From: Thermovibrio ammonificans HB-1
Lineage (GTDB): Bacteria > Aquificota > Aquificia > Desulfurobacteriales > Desulfurobacteriaceae
Assembly (NCBI RefSeq): GCF_000185805.1
Contig: NC_014926.1
Span: 638,418 to 702,417 of the forward strand
Length of the DNA stretch: 64,000 bases
Reading direction: 5' to 3'
Shown here piece after piece: positions 1-7,312 of this stretch. Position 1 is the first letter of the stretch. Every line of letters starts with the position of its first letter. The position numbers and the translations under genes were made by a program. Below the pieces are notes generated by a model. That model searched no databases, was not told the DNA's origin, and was given only the letters and a program-made list of their open reading frames with translations.

Positions 1-495
1 CCCGAGGCCACAGACCTCCGGTTTGTCGTTTCCATCTTGAAGAGTATCGTAGACCTTGAGAGGGTGGGCGACCTTGCCAGGGACATCTGCGAAACGGCCA
101 TATACCTATCGGAAGTTCCTCCTATCAAGCCTTACGTAGACCTCCCCCGTATGCTCAAGATAGTTACCGAGATGTTGAAAAACGCCGTTATGTCCCTGCT
201 CAGGGGAGACGAAGAGCTTGCCCGGGAAGTCATAGACAAAGACGACATAGTAGACAGCTTCTACGAACGGCTCTTTGAGGAGCTCGTAGAGATTTCCAAG
301 CAGAACCCGGAGAATGCCGCAATTGCCGTAAGGCTCATTTTGGTTGTTAAGTCCCTTGAAAGGGTGGGTGACCACGCCACCAACATAGCCGAGTACGCCA
401 TCTACTACAAAACCGGCGACGTTGTGAAGCACAAGAAGGCCCAGGAGTACCTGAAGAAGCTGAAGGAGAAACAGCAGGGCGAGAACGGGGGATAG
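1..495 (+). CDS. phoU: PhoU-family phosphate regulator, C-terminal part (5' end outside window)
   Basis: The reading frame is open to the left edge, so only about 164 C-terminal residues are present. PhoU proteins are cytoplasmic, all-helical regulators that restrain the PstSCAB phosphate transporter and the PhoR kinase. Two copies of the family's metal-binding helix motif are visible, LERVGDLARD near residue 19 and LERVGDHATN near residue 118. They correspond to the two three-helix bundles of PhoU. The tail is lysine- and glutamate-rich and probably disordered. The next gene begins four bases after the stop, so the two are probably cotranscribed. The partner pst genes would lie to the left. 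The family call is secure; the regulatory role is taken from the family. Confidence 0.9.
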   Translation, partial: PEATDLRFVVSILKSIVDLERVGDLARDICETAIYLSEVPPIKPYVDLPRMLKIVTEMLKNAVMSLLRGDEELAREVIDKDDIVDSFYERLFEELVEISKQNPENAAIAVRLILVVKSLERVGDHATNIAEYAIYYKTGDVVKHKKAQEYLKKLKEKQQGENGG

Positions 496-499
496 TGAG

Positions 500-1312
500 T
501 TGTTCGAACTCCACAACCCCCTTGAGTTCCTCGCCTACGACTTCGGCGTTAAGGCCCTTTTTGCCTCCGTTTTTGCCGGTATCACCTGTTCCGCCCTGGG
601 CTCGTACGTTGTTATTAGGCGTATGAGCTTTGCAGGGGCGGGCCTCGCCCACGTTGCCTTTGCCGGCGTTGCCTTCGGCTTCCTCGTAGGGATTTCTCCG
701 CTTCTCTCTGCCCTTCTCTTCTCCCTTGTTGCGGCCGTTGTTATATGGCACCTGCAGGAGCGGAAGAACCTCCACTTCGACGTAGGAATGGGTGTAATTT
801 TTGCCACCAGCATGGCGGTTGCCGTAATTGCAATGAGCTTCTCGGGGGTTTACGGCTCCCAGGTGCTCTCTTACCTCTTCGGTAGCCCCCTGGCTGTTGA
901 GTGGAGCGACCTGCTCTCTCTTTTCCTCCTCTTTGCGGCTACGGCAGCCTTTATCTCCCTCTACTGGCGAGAGCTGTGGCTCACCGTTTTCAGCGCCGAG
1001 ATTGCAAAGGCCTCCGGCTACAGGGTTGAGCTCATCACCCTACTTCTCAACCTGCTCGTTGCCGCTGTTGTTACCCTCTCTATGAGGGCTGTAGGGGCGC
1101 TGCTTGTCTTCTCGCTCCTTGTTGTTCCGGCGGCTTCTGCCTACAGGCTTTCAAAGAGCTTCAAGGGCTACTTCCTCCTCTCCGTGGCCTTCGGGTTTCT
1201 GTCGGGCCTTTTGGGTATTCTCGTCTCCTTTACCCTCGACGCTCCCTCGGGGGCCTCAATTACCATCGTTGCCTTTCTGCTCTTCCTGGTTGCCGCCGTT
1301 ATGGGAGAGTAG
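500..1312 (+). CDS. ABC-3 family metal transporter permease (ZnuB/TroC-like)
   Basis: Integral membrane subunit of a zinc, manganese or iron ABC importer of the ABC-3 family (270 residues, usual length). About eight hydrophobic segments are visible. The segment GSYVVIRRMSFAGAGLAHVA near residue 34 and the conserved late helix with LLVVPAASAYRLSKS near residue 205 are typical of ZnuB, TroC and MntB. The start is a TTG four bases after the phoU stop; no ATG near the N-terminus fits better. No ATPase or binding protein gene follows, so these must lie upstream or elsewhere. Which metal is carried cannot be read from the sequence. The last 57 bases overlap the convergent DUF72 gene. Confidence 0.85.
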   Translation: MFELHNPLEFLAYDFGVKALFASVFAGITCSALGSYVVIRRMSFAGAGLAHVAFAGVAFGFLVGISPLLSALLFSLVAAVVIWHLQERKNLHFDVGMGVIFATSMAVAVIAMSFSGVYGSQVLSYLFGSPLAVEWSDLLSLFLLFAATAAFISLYWRELWLTVFSAEIAKASGYRVELITLLLNLLVAAVVTLSMRAVGALLVFSLLVVPAASAYRLSKSFKGYFLLSVAFGFLSGLLGILVSFTLDAPSGASITIVAFLLFLVAAVMGE

Positions 1313-2002
1313 CTCTTTGAGCCTTTGGGCATCTTTCGGGGCCGAGCAGTCCCTCGTGTTGTTGAAAAAGACCAACTTCACCTCAGAAGGGAGCTTTTTT
1401 ACCTTGAGGGCCACCTCCCGGAGCTCCTCTTGAGAGTAGCTGCCGGTGTAGAGCCTTTTGGGGCCGTGGAGCCTGAAGTAGGCAAGCTCCTTAGTTGCAG
1501 TGCCCACCCTCGGCCACCTTAAGCTTTTCGGGAAGAAGTTGAAAACCGCCGCAACCTCGAGCTCTTTCAGGAAGGGAAGCTCCTCTTCCCACTCTGGGGC
1601 TCTCAGCTCAACCGCCAGGAGTTCCCCGAACCTCTCCTTTAGGAGCTGGAGCAAACCTTTAGAGCCGGGGGCGGGTTTAAAGTCGGGGGGGAACTGGGCA
1701 AGCAGCGCCTTCAGTTGGTTCCCCAGGAGTTTTGCCCCTTCTACAAACGGCTCAACGTTCTCCTTGGAGAGCACCCCTTCGTGGGTTATCCCCCTGTAGA
1801 GCTTTAAGGAAACGGCCAGACCGCTCTTTTTCAGCTTCTCTACGGTGCCTTCAGAGGGCGGCCTGTAGAAGGTTGAGTTTACCTCTAAGGCGTTAAAGCG
1901 GGAGGCGTAGAACTCCAACCACCTCGACTTGGGAGTGCCGGGAGGGTAGAAGCACCCCACCCACTCCCGGTAGTAGTAACCGCAGGTTCCTATGCCTATC
2001 AA
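1256..2002 (-). CDS. DUF72 family protein (YecE-like)
   Basis: A 248-residue TIM-barrel-like DUF72 protein. The family signature is at the N-terminus: GIGTCGYYYREWVGCFYPPG, then YASRFNALEVNSTFYRPPS, as in Escherichia coli YecE. The biochemical function of the family is not established. The start is a TTG that overlaps the TGA stop of the upstream flavoprotein gene (TTGA), which suggests translational coupling. The 3' end runs 57 bases into the convergent permease gene, a rather long overlap between two apparently real genes. Confidence 0.85.
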   Translation of the reverse strand: MIGIGTCGYYYREWVGCFYPPGTPKSRWLEFYASRFNALEVNSTFYRPPSEGTVEKLKKSGLAVSLKLYRGITHEGVLSKENVEPFVEGAKLLGNQLKALLAQFPPDFKPAPGSKGLLQLLKERFGELLAVELRAPEWEEELPFLKELEVAAVFNFFPKSLRWPRVGTATKELAYFRLHGPKRLYTGSYSQEELREVALKVKKLPSEVKLVFFNNTRDCSAPKDAQRLKELLSHNGGNQEEQKGNDGN

Positions 2003-2583
2003 GCTCTTCCCTTAATCAGGTTGAGCACCTCTCTTACCCTTTTGCCCACGCTACGGGCGGTTTTTAAGCCCCACTCGTCTATCTCAAACCTGTCGTCTAC
2101 CTGTTTGGCAACGGCCGCACACCCGAAGTGGGCCGTGGGGTCTGAGTCTGCCACCAGTATCATCCCGTGGATAAGTGCCCAGGCGTGGATTGCCTGGAGG
2201 GTGTGCTCCTGGCCTCCGTGTTTGGTTGCACCTACGGCAATAGCCGCGCACACCTTGTCTTTGAGCTCCCAGTTGACCCTTAGGGTCCTTGAGCGGTCGA
2301 AGAGGGTCTTGAGCATTCCGGTAATGGAGCCAAAGTAAACGGGAGAGCCGATGATTATGGCGTCGGCCTCTTTCATTTTTGCGGCTATCTCCTCGTAGCC
2401 GTCTTTAACCACGCACACGCCGCCGTTTCTCTTGCAGGCGTTGCACACCTTGCAGTACTCTAAAACGTAGTCACACAGCGATATAACCTCGGTTTCAAAC
2501 CCTTCAAGCTCTTTCAGGGCCTCCTGAAGCAGTAAGAGTGTAGAGCCTTTCCTGTGGGAGCCGTTGATGGCCAGAACTTTCAT
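1999..2583 (-). CDS. Iron-sulfur flavoprotein (ISF family, flavodoxin-like fold)
   Basis: A 194-residue FMN-binding redox protein. The N-terminus MKVLAINGSHRKGSTLLLL is the FMN phosphate loop of NADPH-dependent FMN reductases. Residues 44-57 hold cysteines spaced C-x2-C-x2-C-x6-C. This is the compact motif (CX2CX2CX4-7C) that binds a 4Fe-4S cluster in archaeal iron-sulfur flavoproteins such as Methanosarcina Isf. The flavin loop GSPVYFGSITGMLKTLFDRS follows at residue 79. Proteins of this family pass electrons between ferredoxin-type donors and oxygen, peroxide or other acceptors; the physiological acceptor here is unknown. ATG start with a GGAGGG site. It lies nine bases after der and is probably cotranscribed with it. 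Confidence 0.85.
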   Translation of the reverse strand: MKVLAINGSHRKGSTLLLLQEALKELEGFETEVISLCDYVLEYCKVCNACKRNGGVCVVKDGYEEIAAKMKEADAIIIGSPVYFGSITGMLKTLFDRSRTLRVNWELKDKVCAAIAVGATKHGGQEHTLQAIHAWALIHGMILVADSDPTAHFGCAAVAKQVDDRFEIDEWGLKTARSVGKRVREVLNLIKGRA

Positions 2584-2591
2584 CTTCCCTC

Positions 2592-4031
2592 CTACCGTTT
2601 CTTAAAGACTATTCTGATTGGTATCTTGTTGAACCCGAACTTCTCCCTGAGCCTGTTCTCGAGGAACCTCCTGAACGACTTGGGAATTCCTTCTGGGTAG
2701 TTGGAGAAGAGCAGGAATGTTGGGGGTTTTGTCTTTACCTGGGTTCCGTAGTAAATCTTCACAATCTTGTTCTTGTAAACGGGGGGCTGGTGAATCTCCA
2801 TAAGCTCCCTCAGGGTCCTGTTAAACTCGCCGGTTCTGACCTTTTTGGTGTACTGCCTGTAGAGGTCTTTTATCTGTTTGAGGAGCTCTTTCAGCCCTTT
2901 TCTCTCCTTTGCGGAGATGAAGACCCTGGGGGCGAAGGGAATGAAGTCGAACACCAGGTCCAGCTCCCTCTGGAGTCTCTCCCACTCTTTCTGGTCTTTG
3001 AGGGTGTCTATTTTGTTGACCGCTATCACTATCGGCTTGAACTTCTCTAGGGCCATGCCGGCGATTTTGGCGTCCCGCTCTGTGGGCCCTTCCTGGGCGT
3101 CTACCATCAGAACGACTACGTCGGCCCTGTCTATGGCGTCCAGGGAGCGCAGGTAGGAGTAGTACTCTATGTCCTTTATCTTCCCCCTTCTGCGGATTCC
3201 GGCGGTGTCTATGAAGATGAACTCGTCGTCTCCCACTCTAACGTAGGTGTCTATCGCGTCGCGGGTGGTTCCCGGTATGTCGCTTACTATTGCCCTCTCC
3301 TCTCCAACGAGGGCGTTTAACAGGGTTGATTTGCCCATGTTGGGCCTTCCCACTATTGCGACCTTAATCGGCTCCTTCTCCTCTTCCTCCTCTATTTCGT
3401 ACTCCTCGCCCCTTTCGAGGGAGGCAGAAAGCTCTTGAAGCTCCTCGGGGCTCTCGCCGGATATGAGCTGTTCGGCTTTTTTGCTCTTTTCCTCCCTCTG
3501 GTAGGCTCTCTGTGCGCTCTCCTTGAGCTCCTGAGGGAGCTTTTCGAGTATCTTCTCTTTAAGGGTCGGTATGCCGATTTTGTGGATTGTAGATATGGGA
3601 ATCACCTCGTCGAAGCCGAGTCTGTAGAAGTCGTAGACAAGGTCTTCCATAAAGGGTTCGTCTATCTTGTTGACCGCAACTATAACCGGCTTTTTCCACC
3701 GCCGGAGGAGTTTGGCAACCTCTTCGTCTAAGGGGTTTATCCCCTCTTGGCCGTCTACTACGAAGACTATAACGTCGGCCTCCTCCATTGCCCGCTTGGC
3801 CTGCTCGGTTGTCTCTTTTGCGAACTCGTGGGCGTCTTTCTCTACAACGCCTCCCGTATCTACAAGGACAACTTTGTGTTCGTCTATGTCGGCCTCTTGA
3901 ACCACCCTGTCTCTGGTAACGCCCGGGGTGTTGTCTATGATTGCAACTTTCCTTCCTAAGAGCCTGTTGAAAAGGGAGGATTTACCCACGTTGGGTCTGC
4001 CCACTATAGCTACAACCGGAAGTCGCTTCAT
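2592..4031 (-). CDS. der: Ribosome biogenesis GTPase Der (EngA), double GTPase
   Basis: A 479-residue protein with the tandem GTPase layout unique to Der, which is required for 50S subunit assembly. The first P-loop is GRPNVGKSS at residues 11-19, with switch DTGG near residue 58 and NKID near residue 121. An acidic Glu-rich linker (EEYEIEEEEEKEP) precedes the second P-loop GRPNMGKST near residue 229, with DTAG and NKID. The C-terminal part fits the KH-like domain that packs between the GTPase domains. Start ATG overlaps the stop of the upstream zinc-ribbon gene by four bases. The linker is long and strongly acidic, but this varies in the family. Confidence 0.95.
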   Translation of the reverse strand: MKRLPVVAIVGRPNVGKSSLFNRLLGRKVAIIDNTPGVTRDRVVQEADIDEHKVVLVDTGGVVEKDAHEFAKETTEQAKRAMEEADVIVFVVDGQEGINPLDEEVAKLLRRWKKPVIVAVNKIDEPFMEDLVYDFYRLGFDEVIPISTIHKIGIPTLKEKILEKLPQELKESAQRAYQREEKSKKAEQLISGESPEELQELSASLERGEEYEIEEEEEKEPIKVAIVGRPNMGKSTLLNALVGEERAIVSDIPGTTRDAIDTYVRVGDDEFIFIDTAGIRRRGKIKDIEYYSYLRSLDAIDRADVVVLMVDAQEGPTERDAKIAGMALEKFKPIVIAVNKIDTLKDQKEWERLQRELDLVFDFIPFAPRVFISAKERKGLKELLKQIKDLYRQYTKKVRTGEFNRTLRELMEIHQPPVYKNKIVKIYYGTQVKTKPPTFLLFSNYPEGIPKSFRRFLENRLREKFGFNKIPIRIVFKKR

Positions 4032-4651
4032 AGCTCCTCCGCCATAACCATGTCGTAGAGCTTCTGGAAGACGCAGGTGAACTCTATGTTCTCGTCGTAG
4101 GCGAAGGGAAGGGTTTCAATCTCCCAGAGCTCCTCCCCGTTGTAGAGGATTCTCGTTCCGACAAAGGCAACGTCGGGGAGCTCGCGGTAGTAGTATTCTT
4201 TGTCGCCCTTTTCGAGGGCCTCGGCGTAGAAGTCGCGAAGCTCCTCTACCGAGTCGAAGTTTGTTGTTGTGGGTATTACAAATTTAAGGGCGGCGTAAGT
4301 GTTGCCGCACTTTTTACACTCGCCGCTGCGCTGAATCACCTCTATGGCGGTGCGGAACTTACCCTCCTTTACGAGCTCCTCTATCATCTCTATGAGGTCG
4401 GTAAAGGGCTCGTCTTCCTCGCCCAGGTAGAGGTCTTGGTCGGTCTCTTCGAGGCGGTCGGGGTATATTACCGCAAGTGGTGCTCCGCAGTAAGGGCACT
4501 CAACGGTTATGCCGTCTTCCCCTACCGGCTCTACAAGGCCAATGAGCCTTTCGAAGAACTCGGTGAGGTTGTAGTCGTCGGCTACAAGCTCTATCGGCTC
4601 GCTGCACATGGAGAAGTCGTACCTGTAGTTCCTGCTGATGAAGTCCTCCAT
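4028..4651 (-). CDS. Acidic protein with two CxxC zinc-ribbon knuckles, function unknown
   Basis: A 207-residue acidic soluble protein that I do not recognise as a named family. It has two metal-knuckle pairs, C52-x2-C55 (ECPYCGAP) and C112-x2-C115 (ECKKCGNTY). Together they could bind one zinc ion across the intervening acidic helix-rich segment. No signal peptide or membrane segment. ATG start preceded by AAGGAGGAGAG. It overlaps der by four bases and leads a probable transcript through der, the flavoprotein and DUF72. Its tight coupling to der could mean a role in ribosome assembly or translation, but that is inference only. Confidence 0.7.
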   Translation of the reverse strand: MEDFISRNYRYDFSMCSEPIELVADDYNLTEFFERLIGLVEPVGEDGITVECPYCGAPLAVIYPDRLEETDQDLYLGEEDEPFTDLIEMIEELVKEGKFRTAIEVIQRSGECKKCGNTYAALKFVIPTTTNFDSVEELRDFYAEALEKGDKEYYYRELPDVAFVGTRILYNGEELWEIETLPFAYDENIEFTCVFQKLYDMVMAEEL

Positions 4652-4698
4652 CTCTCCTCCTTAAAATCCTTTTTTTAAAGAATTTACCGTTTTGACCT

Positions 4699-4742
4699 AA
4701 AAAAGAAAAGGGGGAAGGGGCTTTAAAGCCCCTTCCCCCTTT
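4699..4742 (-). terminator. Strong rho-independent terminator
   Basis: Perfect 18-base-arm inverted repeat (AAAGGGGGAAGGGGCTTT and its complement). On the minus strand it is followed by TTTTCTTTTTT. It ends the minus-strand cluster that finishes with the 194-residue membrane protein gene, and insulates it from the gene pair below. The T-run is present only in the minus-strand direction. Confidence 0.9.
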
Positions 4743-4753
4743 GGGGGTTGCCT

Positions 4754-5338
4754 TTACTTGTTCTGCTCTTCCTGGCCCTTTTGGGGCTGTTCTTGGGATT
4801 GAAGCTCCTCTACTGCTTTAACCGCTGCCTTGGCGAGGTAGTAGTCTGCCAGCAGCTCCAGACCCCACACTAAGAGGGTCGGGATTGCCGCTCCCAGCAT
4901 AACGGCCTCGGCAACCGGCCCGAATACTATCGAGGAGATTATGTTCAGCTCGAAGAGAACCGCAAGGAGGAACGTGAGGAAGAAGCCAAGATAGTAGGCA
5001 TACTTAAAGGGCTCCAGTGCGTTCCTCCACATTCCCAGCAGTGCAACAACGCTGAGCTCCTCGAGCTTTTGGAGCTGGGCCAGCTCCTGGGTTTTTGCAA
5101 CTTTCTTCGCCAGTTCGGCTTTGTCGGGGAGCTGGCCGTCGATGAAGGCCTTTGCTGCGTTGGCTATGCCGCCGAACCCGAATATCAGCCTGTTTGCAAA
5201 GAGCCAGAATCCCAGGAACCCGAGGAAGAACGCCGCCGTTACCGGGTTAGACGCTATAACGGCGCTTATTGCGAATATCCCCAAAACTACAATGGCAACA
5301 AAGAGTGCAAACGCTATCCACCACAGTACCCTCTGCAT
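4754..5338 (-). CDS. Four-helix membrane protein, function unknown
   Basis: A 194-residue inner-membrane protein I do not recognise. Hydrophobic helices lie at about residues 5-28, 33-55, 110-132 and 145-165. A charged Ala/Lys/Glu-rich amphipathic stretch (about 60-95) sits between the second and third. The C-terminus (QSQEQPQKGQEEQNK) is hydrophilic and Gln-rich. I chose the ATG that overlaps the upstream stop as TGATG over the GTG one codon earlier. It is the last gene of the 4.7-8.0 kb cluster, just before its terminator. Coupling to the preceding membrane-anchored protein suggests that the two act together in the membrane. Confidence 0.7.
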   Translation of the reverse strand: MQRVLWWIAFALFVAIVVLGIFAISAVIASNPVTAAFFLGFLGFWLFANRLIFGFGGIANAAKAFIDGQLPDKAELAKKVAKTQELAQLQKLEELSVVALLGMWRNALEPFKYAYYLGFFLTFLLAVLFELNIISSIVFGPVAEAVMLGAAIPTLLVWGLELLADYYLAKAAVKAVEELQSQEQPQKGQEEQNK

Positions 5339-5853
5339 CACTTACCTCCCTTGGCCTTCTTCTCGGCCTTCTCTTTGAGGTTTTCCGGCTTCATACCCAT
5401 CTTGAACGGATGGATAACGGTGTAGAGGTCGTTAGACAGGGGTTGAACGTAGGTAAACGTTGCAAGAACTGCGTCTCCGATGTGGAGCTTCTCGGTTCCG
5501 GGCTTGAGCTTCAGCTCAACCTTTGTTGCAACTCCCGGAGGCAGAACGATGTGGACCGGTACGTGGGATACCACGTAAGCCTTCTCCTTGCTCTCGTTAC
5601 CCGGCGTAAACACGAACGACTCGTCCACTATTGTGAGGGGCGTTCCGCCGGGGTTGAGGATGGAGTAAACGATAGAGTGGTGCTCCTTGTCGTACTTCGC
5701 GTCGAGCACTATCGGCGAGCCCGGTATGGTTGCGAGTACCTTGGCCACCGTTCTGCCCGTGAAGAACTCCCCTATAGCCCAGCCGAGAACTAAAGAGGCT
5801 ATGGCTATAAGGATTAGCAGTGCTGCAGGTGCGCTGCCTCTGCGACTCTCCAT
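5338..5853 (-). CDS. Membrane-anchored protein with beta-rich outer domain, function unknown
   Basis: A 171-residue protein with one N-terminal transmembrane helix (about residues 10-30, LLILIAIASLVLGWAIGEFF) after a short positive start. This topology would put the rest outside the cytoplasm. The body (about 45-150) is beta-rich with an immunoglobulin-like feel: SIVYSILNPGGTPLTIVDES, a proline-rich turn and KVELKLKPGTEKL. The tail is lysine-rich (KEKAEKKAKGGK). No family is recognised. Start ATG has a strong GGAGGG site. Stop and next start overlap as TGATG, so it is coupled to the following membrane protein. Confidence 0.7.
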   Translation of the reverse strand: MESRRGSAPAALLILIAIASLVLGWAIGEFFTGRTVAKVLATIPGSPIVLDAKYDKEHHSIVYSILNPGGTPLTIVDESFVFTPGNESKEKAYVVSHVPVHIVLPPGVATKVELKLKPGTEKLHIGDAVLATFTYVQPLSNDLYTVIHPFKMGMKPENLKEKAEKKAKGGK

Positions 5854-5954
5854 CTCTTCCCTCCTTTCTGTGTGGTTTTTTTGGCAAAAAAAAATTGCAG
5901 ACGAAAGCAGAGAAACTTAATCGGAAGAAGCGGTGAGGAGTTGAGGGGCGGGTT
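5854..5954 (-). other. Intergenic stretch inside the cluster: GC hairpin and T7/A9 tract
   Basis: 101 bases between the prefoldin beta-like gene and the membrane-anchored protein gene. A 7-base GC hairpin (GGGGCGG/CCGCCCC, 5945-5966) spans the upstream stop codon and is not followed by a T-run on the minus strand, so it is not a classical terminator. Further on, a T7-GGC-A9 tract (5876-5894) lies shortly before the ribosome site. I found no convincing promoter here. It could be an attenuator or a processing site that sets the ratio of upstream to downstream products. Confidence 0.4.
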
Positions 5955-6113
5955 TTACTCCGCCCCTTCATCCTCTTCTTTGAGGAGCTTTATGGCCTCC
6001 TCTTTGGTGACTTCTACCATAACGGAGCCGAAGGAGTAGTAGATGCGCCTCCCCTCGGGAAGGCGCTCCAGGAACTCTATAATCGCCTCTTTACTTGTTG
6101 TCTCCTTTCTCAT
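5955..6113 (-). CDS. Miniature prefoldin beta-like protein (52 residues)
   Basis: Short protein whose core, EGRRIYYSFGSVMVEVTKEE, matches the beta-hairpin of prefoldin beta subunits. Those read roughly as vYk..G.vLv.v.kdel.eeL at this point. It keeps only about 18 residues of N-terminal helix and about 12 of C-terminal helix, and lacks the long coiled-coil arms of normal beta subunits (about 110-120 residues). The start chosen is the ATG preceded by GAGGGG seven bases upstream; it overlaps the prefoldin alpha gene by 23 bases. Prefoldin subunits assemble through these hairpins into a double beta-barrel, so this could cap or complete the alpha barrel. The assignment rests on eye-matched motif similarity. 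Confidence 0.6.
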   Translation of the reverse strand: MRKETTSKEAIIEFLERLPEGRRIYYSFGSVMVEVTKEEAIKLLKEEDEGAE

Positions 6114-6552
6114 CTTTAGCCCCCTCGGAAGCCTCGGACTGACCGTGCTCCCTGATTTTCTGGGAGAGCTCCTCAACCCTTGCGTAGAGCTCTACCATTG
6201 CCTTCTCGAGAGCCTCCCTGAGGGCAAGGAGTGCAACTATCTCCTTCTCGATTTGCTGGATTGCTTCGTCGAAGGGAAGCTCTACGGAGATACCGCTTCC
6301 GATGTTGATGACGATTTTGTCTACATCCTCGAGCTTTGCACCTACCTGTGCTATACGGCCGACGGGCAGGAGAACCTCTTTACCCGCTCCGAGGTCTTTA
6401 AGGTTCTTTAAGGTGGTAATGGTGCTCCTGTACTCGGATACCAGGATGTCGAGCTGGGCAATCTCTACCCTTAAAGCCTCGATTTGGGCGATGATGCTCC
6501 TGAGCTGCCTTGTCAGGTCGGCCATCCTTTTCTCGTCCCTCTTTACAGCCAT
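6091..6552 (-). CDS. Prefoldin alpha subunit-like protein
   Basis: A 153-residue protein laid out as coiled coil, two beta-hairpins, coiled coil. Residues about 8-50 form a heptad-rich helix. The middle (VLLPVGRIAQVGAKLEDVDK, then VINIGSGISVELPFDEA) closely matches the archaeal prefoldin alpha core (LVPVGAG...A.L.d...v.v.vGaGv.....f..A). A second long helix follows. Archaeal and eukaryotic prefoldin is a jellyfish-shaped ATP-independent chaperone that holds unfolded proteins for a chaperonin; it is rare in bacteria. The ATG is set by a GGAGGAGGTG site six bases upstream; the longer frame to 6585 has no support. Charged C-terminal tail. Confidence 0.85.
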   Translation of the reverse strand: MAVKRDEKRMADLTRQLRSIIAQIEALRVEIAQLDILVSEYRSTITTLKNLKDLGAGKEVLLPVGRIAQVGAKLEDVDKIVINIGSGISVELPFDEAIQQIEKEIVALLALREALEKAMVELYARVEELSQKIREHGQSEASEGAKDEKGDNK

Positions 6553-6581
6553 GGCACACCTCCTCCAATTGGGGTTTATTC

Positions 6582-7301
6582 TCAAACTTTCAGTTCACAC
6601 CAGCCGGTTGTGCACTTTTCCCTGGGCAGGTAGATGACCCGCCTCGGGCGGATGTCCATCTTCAGCTCGTCCATGAGTTTCTCGCGGACCTCCTTAATCC
6701 TCCAGAAGAAGAGGAGGTTTCCTCTGAACCTAACCTCGGTCCACATTCCCACCCGCAGGGGAATCTCCCACCTTTTAAGGTCGTTGAGCAGCGGTTGGTA
6801 GAACTGCTCAACGAGCGGGTGGTCTCTGAGCATGCTCATCTCCATTCTTGCAAGGGCCTCACAGTAGGAGTGGCCTGCGGCCTTTAACTTCTCGAGGTGG
6901 GGCGAAGAGATGGGAAGCTCTATCGTCCCTTTGAATACCTCAACTTTAAAGTCTTCAACGTCTTCCCACTTTTTAAGGTCGAAAACCTCGGCCCTTGCCT
7001 CGTAAACTTCGCCGTTTGAGAGGTCTATCCTCTCGGGAACTTCAAGGCCATTGAGAACCGGGTATTTATCGGTGATTATCTCCTTTACCCGCTCTATTAC
7101 CTCGTCGGGTTTCAGGCCTTTTTTAAGCAGGTAGGCCTTTACTTTGGCCTCGATTTCCCTGTCTTTCTTTATGTAGTAGTAGATTACGGCGCTGGTTATC
7201 GCCTCTTTTATGGCGTTTCCGGGGAGGAAGGGTCTACCCGCCTCGTCCCGGGGAAAACCGTGTCTTGTGAAGATTACCGGCGTCCAGGTTAGAAGCTCCA
7301 T
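6582..7301 (-). CDS. RAMP-superfamily protein, Csm5-like, outside any CRISPR locus
   Basis: A 239-residue protein with two hallmarks of Csm5 and related RAMP proteins. Near the start, TPV...D..GRPFLPGNAIKEAI (residues 7-35) corresponds to the RAMP 'iPGSSiKGAiR' region. At the end, PRRVIYLPREKCTTGWCEL (about 219-237) corresponds to the 'PkTRrlv...GWv.l' end of Csm5. LRVGMWTEVRFRG sits where Csm5 has its Gly-rich loop, but most glycines are missing. Csm5 belongs to type III-A CRISPR effector complexes and binds the 3' part of the crRNA. No other csm gene or repeat array is present here. It starts 11 bases after the unknown gene and ends 30 bases before prefoldin alpha. Remote homology only; RNA binding is inferred. 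Confidence 0.55.
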   Translation of the reverse strand: MELLTWTPVIFTRHGFPRDEAGRPFLPGNAIKEAITSAVIYYYIKKDREIEAKVKAYLLKKGLKPDEVIERVKEIITDKYPVLNGLEVPERIDLSNGEVYEARAEVFDLKKWEDVEDFKVEVFKGTIELPISSPHLEKLKAAGHSYCEALARMEMSMLRDHPLVEQFYQPLLNDLKRWEIPLRVGMWTEVRFRGNLLFFWRIKEVREKLMDELKMDIRPRRVIYLPREKCTTGWCELKV

Positions 7302-7312
7302 CTCTCTCCCTC

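Noticed and set aside
42-1312. Complete Pst phosphate operon
   Set aside because: Only phoU is visible; the next gene is an ABC-3 metal permease, not PstA or PstC.
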